Below, piece after piece: positions 43,168 to 51,895 of a DNA stretch of 64,000 nt; position 1 is the first letter of the stretch, and each line of letters begins with the position of its first letter. Below the pieces are notes generated by a model. It was not told the DNA's origin. It saw nothing but the letters and a program-made list of their open reading frames with translations, and made no database searches. The position numbers and the translations under genes were made by a program. The stretch is from Streptomyces verrucosisporus (GTDB taxonomy: Bacteria > Actinomycetota > Actinomycetes > Streptomycetales > Streptomycetaceae): assembly GCF_017114865.1 (NCBI RefSeq), contig NZ_JADEYH010000002.1:1-64000 (forward strand), read 5' to 3'.

Positions 43168-43219
43168 CCGCCCCGCGGTCCGCACGGGTCCGCGCAGGTC
43201 CGTACGGTCCGCGGGGCGG
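43168..43219. repeat. Tandem 10-base repeats framed by an inverted repeat
   Basis: Arms CCGCCCCGCGG (43168-43178) and CCGCGGGGCGG (43209-43219) enclose three to four copies of a GGTCCGxxxx unit. It lies just downstream of dtd; a composite hairpin in RNA is possible. Confidence 0.75.
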
Positions 43220-43228
43220 TCGCCCGGC

Positions 43229-43257
43229 CCCTGCCGCCCCCCGTGACGGCGGCAGGG
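43229..43257. terminator. Hairpin between convergent dtd and sugar permease genes
   Basis: Ten-bp perfect stem (43229-43238 and 43248-43257), nine-base loop; likely terminator for dtd and, from the other side, for the ABC operon. Confidence 0.65.
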
Positions 43258-43311
43258 ACCGCTCACGGCCCCCCGTTCACCACCCCCGTTCACGCCCCCC
43301 GCCGCGCGCGG

Positions 43312-44295
43312 TCACTTCACCGATCCCGCCATGACGCCCTGCACGAAGTGCTTCTGGAAGGCGAAGAACACCACCAGCGGAACGGCCAGCGACAGGAAGG
43401 CGCCGGGCGCGAGGATCTCGATGTTGCTGCCGAACTGCCGCATCTCCGACTGGAGCGCGACGGTCAGCGGCTGCGAGTCGCTGTCGGCGAAGATCAGCGC
43501 CACCAGCATGTCGTTCCACACCCACAGGAACTGGAAGATGGCCAGGCTCGCGATCGCCGGCCTGCCCACCGGCAGCACGAGCCGCGTGAAGATCCGCCAC
43601 TCCCCGCCGCCGTCCATCCGCGCGGCCTCCAGCATCTCCCGCGGGATCTCCGCGAAGTAGTTGCGCAGCAGGAAGACCGCGAACGGCAGCCCGTAGGCGA
43701 CGTGGAAGAGGACCACGCCGGGGACCGTGCCGAACAGCCCGACCGCGCCCAGCATCTTCGCCACCGGCAGCAGACCGACCTGGACCGGCACCACCAGCAG
43801 TCCGACGACCACCAGGAAGATCCAGTCGCGGCCGGGGAACTCCAGCCAGGCGAAGGCGTATCCGGCCAGCGCGGCGACCACCACCACGGCGACGGTGGTG
43901 GGCACCGAGATCAGCACGGTGTTCCAGAACGCCTGGGTGATGCCGGAATCCGCCAGCAGGGCCGTGTAGTTGTCGATCGACAGCTGGCCCGGCTCGGTCA
44001 GCGCCGTCCACCAGCCGCTGGCGGAGTTGGCCTCCTCCGACCGCAGCGAGGACAGGAACAGCCCCAGCGCGGGGGTGATCCACACCAGCGCGGTGACGAC
44101 CAGGAACACCTGTACGGCGGTCCTGCCCAGCCAGGCGCCGATCCGCGCGTCGGCGGACCGCCGCGCCCGCCCCGCGCCCGGGGGGTGGTGCCCGGCTCCC
44201 GCGGCCGCCGCCGCGGCCGCGGGAGCCGGAGCCTGTGCGGCCGCTCCCTTCCCGGCGGGCTTCCCCACCGGGCCGTCGACGGTGCCGTGGGTCAT
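43312..44295 (-). CDS. Carbohydrate ABC transporter permease (MalG-like)
   Basis: 327 residues. An Ala/Pro/Gly-rich cytoplasmic N-terminus (1-50) is followed by six membrane helices. The EAA loop is PREMLEAARMDGGGEWRIFTRLVLPVGRPAIA, and the VWNDMLVALIF segment is typical of the MalG/AraQ subfamily. With the second permease it forms the channel for an oligosaccharide. No ATPase gene is in the operon, so a shared MsiK-type ATPase is expected, as usual in Streptomyces. Its ATG overlaps the preceding permease stop by four bases. Confidence 0.92.
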   Translation of the reverse strand: MTHGTVDGPVGKPAGKGAAAQAPAPAAAAAAAGAGHHPPGAGRARRSADARIGAWLGRTAVQVFLVVTALVWITPALGLFLSSLRSEEANSASGWWTALTEPGQLSIDNYTALLADSGITQAFWNTVLISVPTTVAVVVVAALAGYAFAWLEFPGRDWIFLVVVGLLVVPVQVGLLPVAKMLGAVGLFGTVPGVVLFHVAYGLPFAVFLLRNYFAEIPREMLEAARMDGGGEWRIFTRLVLPVGRPAIASLAIFQFLWVWNDMLVALIFADSDSQPLTVALQSEMRQFGSNIEILAPGAFLSLAVPLVVFFAFQKHFVQGVMAGSVK

Positions 44296-45704
44296 GACTG
44301 GCTCCTGCGGAAGCGTCGGATGTTGAAGACCATGGCCGGGACCACCAGGAGCAGCAGCAGGACGCCGATGGCGCTGCCCAGTCCCTGGTTGTTGCCGCCG
44401 CCGAAGGACACCAGCCACATCTGCATGGCCAGCACGTTGGCGTCCTGGAGCACCGGGCCGGGGGCGATGATGTAGACGAGGTCGAAGACCTTCATCACGT
44501 TGATCACCAGCGTCACGAAGACCACGGTCAGCACGGGCGCGAGCAGCGGCACGGTGATCCTGCGGAAGATCTGCCACTCGTTCGCGCCGTCCATCCGCGC
44601 GGCCTCCAGCACGTCCCGGGGCATCGCGGCCAGTCCGGCGCCGATCAGCACCATCGAGAAGCCGGTCCAGATCCACAGGTAGGCGCCGATGATCGCCGGG
44701 GTGACCAGGGCGGGGCCGAGCCAGGAGATCCCGCCGTAGGGCTCGGCGAAGTTGGACGCCGGCAGCCGCAGGGCGTACGGGCCGCCGTCCAGGCCGGTGA
44801 TGCGGAACGAGCCGTCGGCGGCGGTGGTGGCCCCGCCCACCGCCTTTCCGTCGCGCACCGCCTGGACGGTCATGCCGGGCAGGCCGCGCTCGCCGGGGTC
44901 GATCCGGCCCGGCTCGCCGCCTCCGCCGGGGGTGAAGTCCAGGTAGACCGTTCCGGCGAGCACGCCGTCCCCGGCGCCGGATGAGCCTTCGGGCGCGGTG
45001 GCGGGCTCGGCGCCGGAGGGCACCTCCTTGGGGGGCACGCCGACGACACCGAGCGAGACGGTGCGGCCGGGCGTCAGGTCGGCGGCGGTGCCGTAGGAGC
45101 CGTCCCGGCCCCTGGCCAGCGGGGTCTCGCCGGCGTCCTCCCTGCCCCGGGCGCCGGGGTAGGCGGGGCGGTCGGCGAAGACGTCGTGGACGCCGACGGC
45201 GACGGCGTTGAGGACGCCGCGGTCGGGGTCCTGCTCGTAGGTGATGCGGAAGATGATCCCGGCGGCGAGGAAGGAGATCGCCATCGGCATGAACATCAGC
45301 AGCTTGAACGCGGTCGCCCAGCGCACCTTCTCGGTGAGCACGGCCAGTATCAGGCCCAGGCCGGTCAGCAGGGCGGGTGCGACCACGACCCAGATCGCGG
45401 TGTTGCGGACGGCCTTGAGCGTGGTCGGGTCGCGGAACATCTCGACGTAGTTGTCCGCGCCGACGAAACGGGTGCCGGAGGCGTCGAAGAGGCTGCGGCC
45501 GACGGAGAACAGGATCGGGTAGGCGACCAGCGCGCCGAGCAGCAGCAGCGCGGGCAGCAGGAAGGCGGCGGCGACGAGCCTGCGGCGGCGCGCCGCGCGC
45601 CTGCGGGGGTCGTCGCCCCGGGCGGGCGCCCCCCGCGAGGGGGAGGCGCCGCCCGGGGTGCCGCCCGCTTTCGCGGGCGGCACGGCGGGTGCTTCGGCGG
45701 ACAT
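44292..45704 (-). CDS. Carbohydrate ABC transporter permease (MalF-like) with inserted extracytoplasmic domain
   Basis: 470 residues, about 160 longer than usual. A normal MalF-like core (TMs from about 43-160 and 330-470; EAA loop PRDVLEAARMDGANEWQIFRRITVP) is interrupted between residues about 165 and 325. Within the insert, residues 250-319 (GTVYLDF...GERGLPGMTVQAVRDGKAVGG...DGSFRITGLDGGPYALRLP) have the pattern of an SdrD-B/carboxypeptidase-regulatory beta-sandwich. By topology this lies outside the membrane, where it could contact the binding protein or wall glycans. ATG at 45702-45704, 14 bases after the binding-protein gene. Confidence 0.88.
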   Translation of the reverse strand: MSAEAPAVPPAKAGGTPGGASPSRGAPARGDDPRRRAARRRRLVAAAFLLPALLLLGALVAYPILFSVGRSLFDASGTRFVGADNYVEMFRDPTTLKAVRNTAIWVVVAPALLTGLGLILAVLTEKVRWATAFKLLMFMPMAISFLAAGIIFRITYEQDPDRGVLNAVAVGVHDVFADRPAYPGARGREDAGETPLARGRDGSYGTAADLTPGRTVSLGVVGVPPKEVPSGAEPATAPEGSSGAGDGVLAGTVYLDFTPGGGGEPGRIDPGERGLPGMTVQAVRDGKAVGGATTAADGSFRITGLDGGPYALRLPASNFAEPYGGISWLGPALVTPAIIGAYLWIWTGFSMVLIGAGLAAMPRDVLEAARMDGANEWQIFRRITVPLLAPVLTVVFVTLVINVMKVFDLVYIIAPGPVLQDANVLAMQMWLVSFGGGNNQGLGSAIGVLLLLLVVPAMVFNIRRFRRSQS

Positions 45705-45718
45705 CGGTGCCTCTCGCC

Positions 45719-47065
45719 TCAGCTCTTCTTCCAGGCCTTGGCCGCGGCGGCCTCCAGCTTCTTCGCGGTGCCCTCGGGGTCGGAGGGGTCGCGCAGGAAG
45801 TCCTGGAGCAGCTTCCACTCGCCGGCGCCCTGGGTGCCGCCGAAGGCGGCAGGGGCCTGGTCGGACATGTCGAACCGCACGCCGTCGCCGGCCTCCACCA
45901 GGGACTGGGCGATCTGCCGGGTGGTCTCGTCCTGGTACGCGTCCAGGTTCAGGGCCTCGTTGGGCGAGATGAAGCCGCCGGCCCCGGCCCACACCTCGGC
46001 GGCCTCCGGGGTGGCCAGGAACTCCACGAACTTCATCCCGGCCTCGGTGTTCTCCCCGTCCTTGAGGACGACCGCCGCGTCCCCGCCGCCGACCACCGGC
46101 GGCTCGCCGCCGTCCACGGCCGGGAACGGGAAGAACTTGGCCTCCTCGCCGACCTTCTTGCCGAACTGCCCGCTGATCAGGCCCGCGACGAAGTCGCCCT
46201 CGTAGACCATGCCCGCCTTGGGGTCGTCGCCGAAGACCTTCTCGACGGACTCGGGGAAGTCCGTGCGCAGCGCGCCCGCGCCGCCGCCCTCCACCAGCTC
46301 CTTGTCGCCGAAGAGTTCGCCGAGGGTGGTCAGGGCCTTGACGACGGACGGGTCGGTCCAGGGGATCTCGTGGGCGGCGAGCCTGTCGTACATCTCCGGG
46401 CCCGCCTGGGAGAGGTAGACGTTCTCGAACCAGTCGGTGAGCGGCCAGCCGGCCTCGCCCGCCACGGAGAAGGCGGCCACACCGGAGTCGGAGAGGGTCC
46501 GGCCCGCCTCCAGCATCCCGTCGTAGTCCTTCGGCGGGGTGACGCCGGCCTGCTCGAAGGCCTCGGGGCCGTACCAGACGGTCGACTTGTTGGACGCCTT
46601 GAAGTACAGGCCGTAGAAGACCTCGCCGATCGTGCCGTACTCCTTCCACACCGGGGCGAAGTAGTCGCGCGCCCGGTCGTCGGCCTTCTTCGACAGCGGC
46701 TTGAGCCAGCCCTTCCCGGCGAACTGCTCGAGCACGCCGACCTGCGGGACCATCACCACGTCCGGCGCGTTGCCGCCCTGGATCTTGGAGCCGACGACCG
46801 TGGAGACGTTGTCGCCGGTGGAGACGAACTTCATCTCGGCGCCGGTCTTCTCGGTGAAGGCGTCCATCACCTTCTGGAAGTTCTTCTGCTCCACACCGGT
46901 CCACACCCCGGCGACCGTGACCGTCTCGCCCTTCAGCTCCTGGCCGCCCTTGTCGCCGCCCTCGGCGGTGTCACCGCCGCCGCCGCAGGCGGAGGCGGTC
47001 AGGGCGAGGACGAGCGCCGCCGCGCCGGCGGTCGCGGTGCGTCTGGTGGTGCTGCCTGTGTTCAT
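45719..47065 (-). CDS. Sugar-binding lipoprotein of the ABC transporter
   Basis: 448 residues, extracellular solute-binding family 1. Lipoprotein signal with lipobox TASAC, Cys27, followed by a Gly-rich tether. The two-lobe body starts ETVTVAGVWTGVEQKNFQKVMDAF, and aromatic residues such as W162-like and WFENVYLSQAG suggest sugar stacking. Encoded between the alpha-glucosidase and the permeases, so it probably captures an alpha-glucoside. ATG with GAGGGA upstream. Confidence 0.92.
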   Translation of the reverse strand: MNTGSTTRRTATAGAAALVLALTASACGGGGDTAEGGDKGGQELKGETVTVAGVWTGVEQKNFQKVMDAFTEKTGAEMKFVSTGDNVSTVVGSKIQGGNAPDVVMVPQVGVLEQFAGKGWLKPLSKKADDRARDYFAPVWKEYGTIGEVFYGLYFKASNKSTVWYGPEAFEQAGVTPPKDYDGMLEAGRTLSDSGVAAFSVAGEAGWPLTDWFENVYLSQAGPEMYDRLAAHEIPWTDPSVVKALTTLGELFGDKELVEGGGAGALRTDFPESVEKVFGDDPKAGMVYEGDFVAGLISGQFGKKVGEEAKFFPFPAVDGGEPPVVGGGDAAVVLKDGENTEAGMKFVEFLATPEAAEVWAGAGGFISPNEALNLDAYQDETTRQIAQSLVEAGDGVRFDMSDQAPAAFGGTQGAGEWKLLQDFLRDPSDPEGTAKKLEAAAAKAWKKS

Positions 47066-47151
47066 GGCTGTCCCTCTCGGGGTCGGCCGGCCCGGGGGCC
47101 GGAGGGTGGATGGTGTGGGGAGTCCTGTGAGGTCCGGGGATTTCCGGGAGA

Positions 47152-48858
<1,707 letters not shown>

Positions 48859-48920
48859 CCCTCGTGATCCCGTTCCTGCTCGCGGAGCACATGGTTGGTG
48901 AGCCGCTGTTCGCGGACCGC

Positions 48921-49043
48921 TGTTATGCATGCATGTTATGTACGGGTGTCATCGAGGTGTCAACGAGCGGTCGTGAAACCGCCCTCATATGACCTGGTAT
49001 GTCTGAGCTGGGGATGCCGGATGAGGCTCGCCTGTACATAACA
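48921..49043. promoter_or_regulatory. TGTTATG repeats upstream of the sugar operon
   Basis: TGTTATG occurs at 48921-48927 and 48934-48940 in direct orientation, the latter extended to TGTTATGTAC (48934-48943), and as the inverted GTACATAACA at 49034-49043. The region is much more AT-rich than its surroundings. It likely contains operators for a regulator not encoded in this window; a LacI- or GntR-type repressor is a guess. Confidence 0.6.
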
Positions 49044-49091
49044 GGTAATTACTGGATGGGTGGGTGGGAGAGCGTGAAGCCCGCGGACCGT

Positions 49092-50390
49092 TCAGCCTTC
49101 GCGGGAAGGCCCGCCACCCTGGCGCGCGAGGGACCGCAGCTCGCGCGCCAGCCGCGCGACCGCCTGCCGCGGGGTCTGCCGCCCCGCCATCGCGTCGTGC
49201 ACCACCGCCTGCACCACCAGGCTCACCTGGTCGTAGCGCGGGCTCTTGGGACGAGGCTCGGCCGCCAGCACGCTCTTGCGCAGGGCCGGCAGATGGGGGA
49301 AGGCGCGCACCAGCTCCGGATCGGAGTACAGCGACGCCCGCACCGGGGGCAGCGCCCCCTCGGTGAGCACCCGGCGCTGCACCTGCTCACCGGTCAGGTA
49401 CGCGATCAGGTCGGCCGCCGTCTCCGGGTGCCGGGACAGGGAGCTGACCGCCAGGTTGGAGCCGCCCAGCACGCTGACACCCGGACCGTCCGGCCCGGGC
49501 AGCGGCACCGCCCCGAACCTTCCGGCCACCTTCGACCCCTCGCCGCCGGCCAGCGCGTACACGTACGGCCAGTTGCGCAGGAAGAGCAGCCGGCCGTCCT
49601 GGAAGGCCTGCCGCGACTCCTCCTCCTTCCAGGTCAGCGACTCCTTCGGGATCCAGCCCTCGCGCACCCCGTCGGCCAGGAAACCCAGCCCCTCCACGGT
49701 CGCCCCGGAGTCGGCGGTCACCGTCGCGCCCTCGTCGCCCAGGAGCGAACCGCCCGCCGAGCGCACCGCCTCGGTGGCGTTGGCCGTCAGCCCCTCGTAC
49801 GGCAGGAACTGGCCCGCATAGCCGTCCAGTCCGTGCCGGGGGGCGACCTCGCTCGCCAGCCGCTCCAGCTCGGCCCAGGTGCGCGGCGGCCGCTCGCCCT
49901 CCTTCGCCAGCACGTCCGAGCGGTAGTACAGCAGCCCGGCGTTGGTCACGTACGGCACCGCGTACAGCCGCCCGCCGAAGGTGGCGGTGTCCACCACCGG
50001 CGGCAGGAAGGCGTCCAGCGGGAAGCGGCCGGGGTCCACCGGGGCGATCCAGCCCGCCGCCGCGAACTCCGAGGTCCAGGCCACGTCGATGTTGAGCACG
50101 TCGAAGCGTGAACTGCCCGAGCGCAGACCGGTGACCATCTGGGCGCGGGTCTCGTCGGCGGAGTCCGGCAACTCCACCAGCGTGGCCTCCTCGCCCGGGT
50201 GTGCGCGGTTCCAGTCCTCCAGCACCGGGTCGAGGTAGTCGGTCAGATCGCCGGCGGTGACCAGGGTGACGGGGCCGCGCCCCCCGGCGTGCGCGACCGG
50301 ACCGGCGGCCGGCGAGCCCAGTCCGGCGTAGCCCGCCAGCACCACGGCGGCGGCCAGGAGCCCCCTTCCCGCGGCCCGCGTCCACCGCAT
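49092..50390 (-). CDS. Orphan extracellular solute-binding protein, no lipobox
   Basis: 432 residues, solute-binding family 1 (similar to trehalose/maltose binders): PVTLVTAGDLTDYLDPVLEDWNRAHPGEEATL at the start, FDVLNIDVAWTSEFAAAGWIAPVD, and YAVPYVTNAGLLYYRSDVL. The N-terminal hydrophobic segment (about 10-32) ends in PVAHAGG with no cysteine, so it looks like a secreted or N-terminally anchored protein rather than a lipoprotein, unusual for a Gram-positive ABC binder. No permease follows. ATG with GGGAGGGA before it. Divergent from the padR gene. Confidence 0.85.
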   Translation of the reverse strand: MRWTRAAGRGLLAAAVVLAGYAGLGSPAAGPVAHAGGRGPVTLVTAGDLTDYLDPVLEDWNRAHPGEEATLVELPDSADETRAQMVTGLRSGSSRFDVLNIDVAWTSEFAAAGWIAPVDPGRFPLDAFLPPVVDTATFGGRLYAVPYVTNAGLLYYRSDVLAKEGERPPRTWAELERLASEVAPRHGLDGYAGQFLPYEGLTANATEAVRSAGGSLLGDEGATVTADSGATVEGLGFLADGVREGWIPKESLTWKEEESRQAFQDGRLLFLRNWPYVYALAGGEGSKVAGRFGAVPLPGPDGPGVSVLGGSNLAVSSLSRHPETAADLIAYLTGEQVQRRVLTEGALPPVRASLYSDPELVRAFPHLPALRKSVLAAEPRPKSPRYDQVSLVVQAVVHDAMAGRQTPRQAVARLARELRSLARQGGGPSREG

Positions 50391-50585
50391 AGGTCCCTCC
50401 CCAGCGCACCGGTCGTGCGCGGCCTCACCGTCGAGCACCGGACGCCCATATATACCCGTTGGGCATGGGCGATACTAGACGCCGACCGACAGACAGCCGG
50501 TGCACCGCCGACCGGGCCGCCGCCGCCCGGAGGGGCCGCCGGCCCGGCACCGGCCCGGCACGGGACGGGGAGGAGGAGTGCGCGC
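50391..50585. promoter_or_regulatory. Divergent promoter region of the binding protein and padR operon
   Basis: Contains the AT-rich dyad GCCCATATATACCCGTTGGGC (arms GCCCA 50444-50448 and TGGGC 50460-50464) followed by GATACTAG, a possible -10. Likely PadR autoregulatory site. Confidence 0.5.
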
Positions 50586-51092
50586 GTGCGTCTGCCGCTT
50601 CTGGCCCTCCTCGCGGCCGGCCCCGCCCACGGATACGAGCTCAAAGGAGCCCTTGAGAAGCTGCTGGGCGCCGCGTACCCTCAGCCGAACGTCGGGCAGA
50701 TCTACGTCACGCTGGGCAGGCTGGAGAAGTCGGGACTGATCCAGGGCGAGGACGTCGCCCAGTCCGCCCGGCCCAACAAGCGGATCTACCGGCTCACCGA
50801 CGCGGGGCGCGAGGCGGTGCGGGCCTGGTTCGAGGAGCCGACCGACGAGCCCCGGGTGCGCGACGAGTTCTTCATGAAGCTCGCCATCGCCCCGCAGACC
50901 GGTCTGGCCGACCAGATCACGCTGATCAACAAGCAGCGCCGCCAGTACCTCAACACCATGCGCGAGCTGTCCCGGCTCGCCGCGGCCGAGGACCGGGACA
51001 ACCGAGTGGCGCAGCTGCTGATCGAGGGCGCGATGCTGCACCTCCAGGCCGACCTCGACTGGCTGGAACGCTGTCAGGAGGAGTTGGAATGA
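50586..51092 (+). CDS. PadR-family transcriptional regulator
   Basis: 168 residues. PadR winged HTH (LLALLAAGPAHGYELKGALEKLLG, then VGQIYVTLGRLEKSGLI and RIYRLTDAGREAVRAWF) followed by a helical Vir_act_alpha_C-type dimerisation domain. In this arrangement PadR usually represses the co-transcribed ABC transporter until an antimicrobial or lipid ligand binds. GTG at 50586 with GGAGGAG eight bases before. Its stop overlaps the ABC ATPase start by four bases. Confidence 0.92.
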   Translation: MRLPLLALLAAGPAHGYELKGALEKLLGAAYPQPNVGQIYVTLGRLEKSGLIQGEDVAQSARPNKRIYRLTDAGREAVRAWFEEPTDEPRVRDEFFMKLAIAPQTGLADQITLINKQRRQYLNTMRELSRLAAAEDRDNRVAQLLIEGAMLHLQADLDWLERCQEELE

Positions 51093-51889
51093 GCCGTTCC
51101 CAGGCGCCGGCCGACCAGGGCCCCGCCGCACCGGCGAAGGCGCCCCCTCTCCTGCGGGCCGAGGGCCTGGTCAAGACCCACCACGGCGAGGGCGCCCCCG
51201 CCAGGGCGGTACGGGGAGTGGACCTGACCGTCTCGCGCGGCGAGTTCGTCGCCGTCACCGGCCCCTCCGGCGCGGGCAAGTCCACCCTGCTCCACCTGCT
51301 CGGCGGGCTCCAGAAGCCGGACGCCGGCAGCATCTGGTTCGACGGCACCCGCCTGGACTCCTACGGCGAGTCCCAGTGGGCGGTGCTGCGCCGCCGCCGC
51401 ATCGGCATCGTCTTCCAGTTCTTCAACCTCGTCTCCAACCTCACCGTCGCCGACAACGTCGAACTGCCCGCCCTGCTGGCCGGAAGCAGCCCGAAGGGAG
51501 CCCGCGCCGACCGCGCCGAACTCCTGGCCGAGCTCGGCCTGGAGGGCAAGGAGCGCAGCATGCCCGGCGAGCTGTCCGGCGGCGAGCAGCAGCGCGTCGC
51601 CCTGGCCCGGGCCCTGGTCAACCACCCCGACCTGCTGCTGGCCGACGAGCCCGCCGGCAGCCTCGACAGCCGCGGCACCCGCGAGGTGCTGCGCCTGCTC
51701 TCCCGCTTCCACGGCCGCGGCCAGACCATCGTGCTGGTCACCCACGACGCCCGGATGGCCAGCGCCGCCGACCGCGTCATCAGCTTCTTCGACGGCCGCA
51801 TAGCCGACGACGCCGCCCTGGACGCGGACGGCCCGGGCCCTCGGCGGCGCGGCAAGGGCGTGGCCGGCGTACTGGAACTGAAGGACTGA
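51089..51889 (+). CDS. ABC transporter ATPase, MacB/LolD type
   Basis: 266 residues. Walker A GPSGAGKST, Q-loop VFQFFNLV, signature LSGGEQQRVALARAL, Walker B LLLADEPAGSLDS and switch His VTHDARM; the FNLVSNLTVADNVELP segment is typical of the MacB/LolD/FtsE-like class that partners FtsX permeases. The ATG overlaps the padR stop, and the permease gene begins six bases after its end. Likely an efflux or envelope-stress transporter. Confidence 0.93.
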   Translation: MSRSQAPADQGPAAPAKAPPLLRAEGLVKTHHGEGAPARAVRGVDLTVSRGEFVAVTGPSGAGKSTLLHLLGGLQKPDAGSIWFDGTRLDSYGESQWAVLRRRRIGIVFQFFNLVSNLTVADNVELPALLAGSSPKGARADRAELLAELGLEGKERSMPGELSGGEQQRVALARALVNHPDLLLADEPAGSLDSRGTREVLRLLSRFHGRGQTIVLVTHDARMASAADRVISFFDGRIADDAALDADGPGPRRRGKGVAGVLELKD

Positions 51890-51895
51890 GACGAC

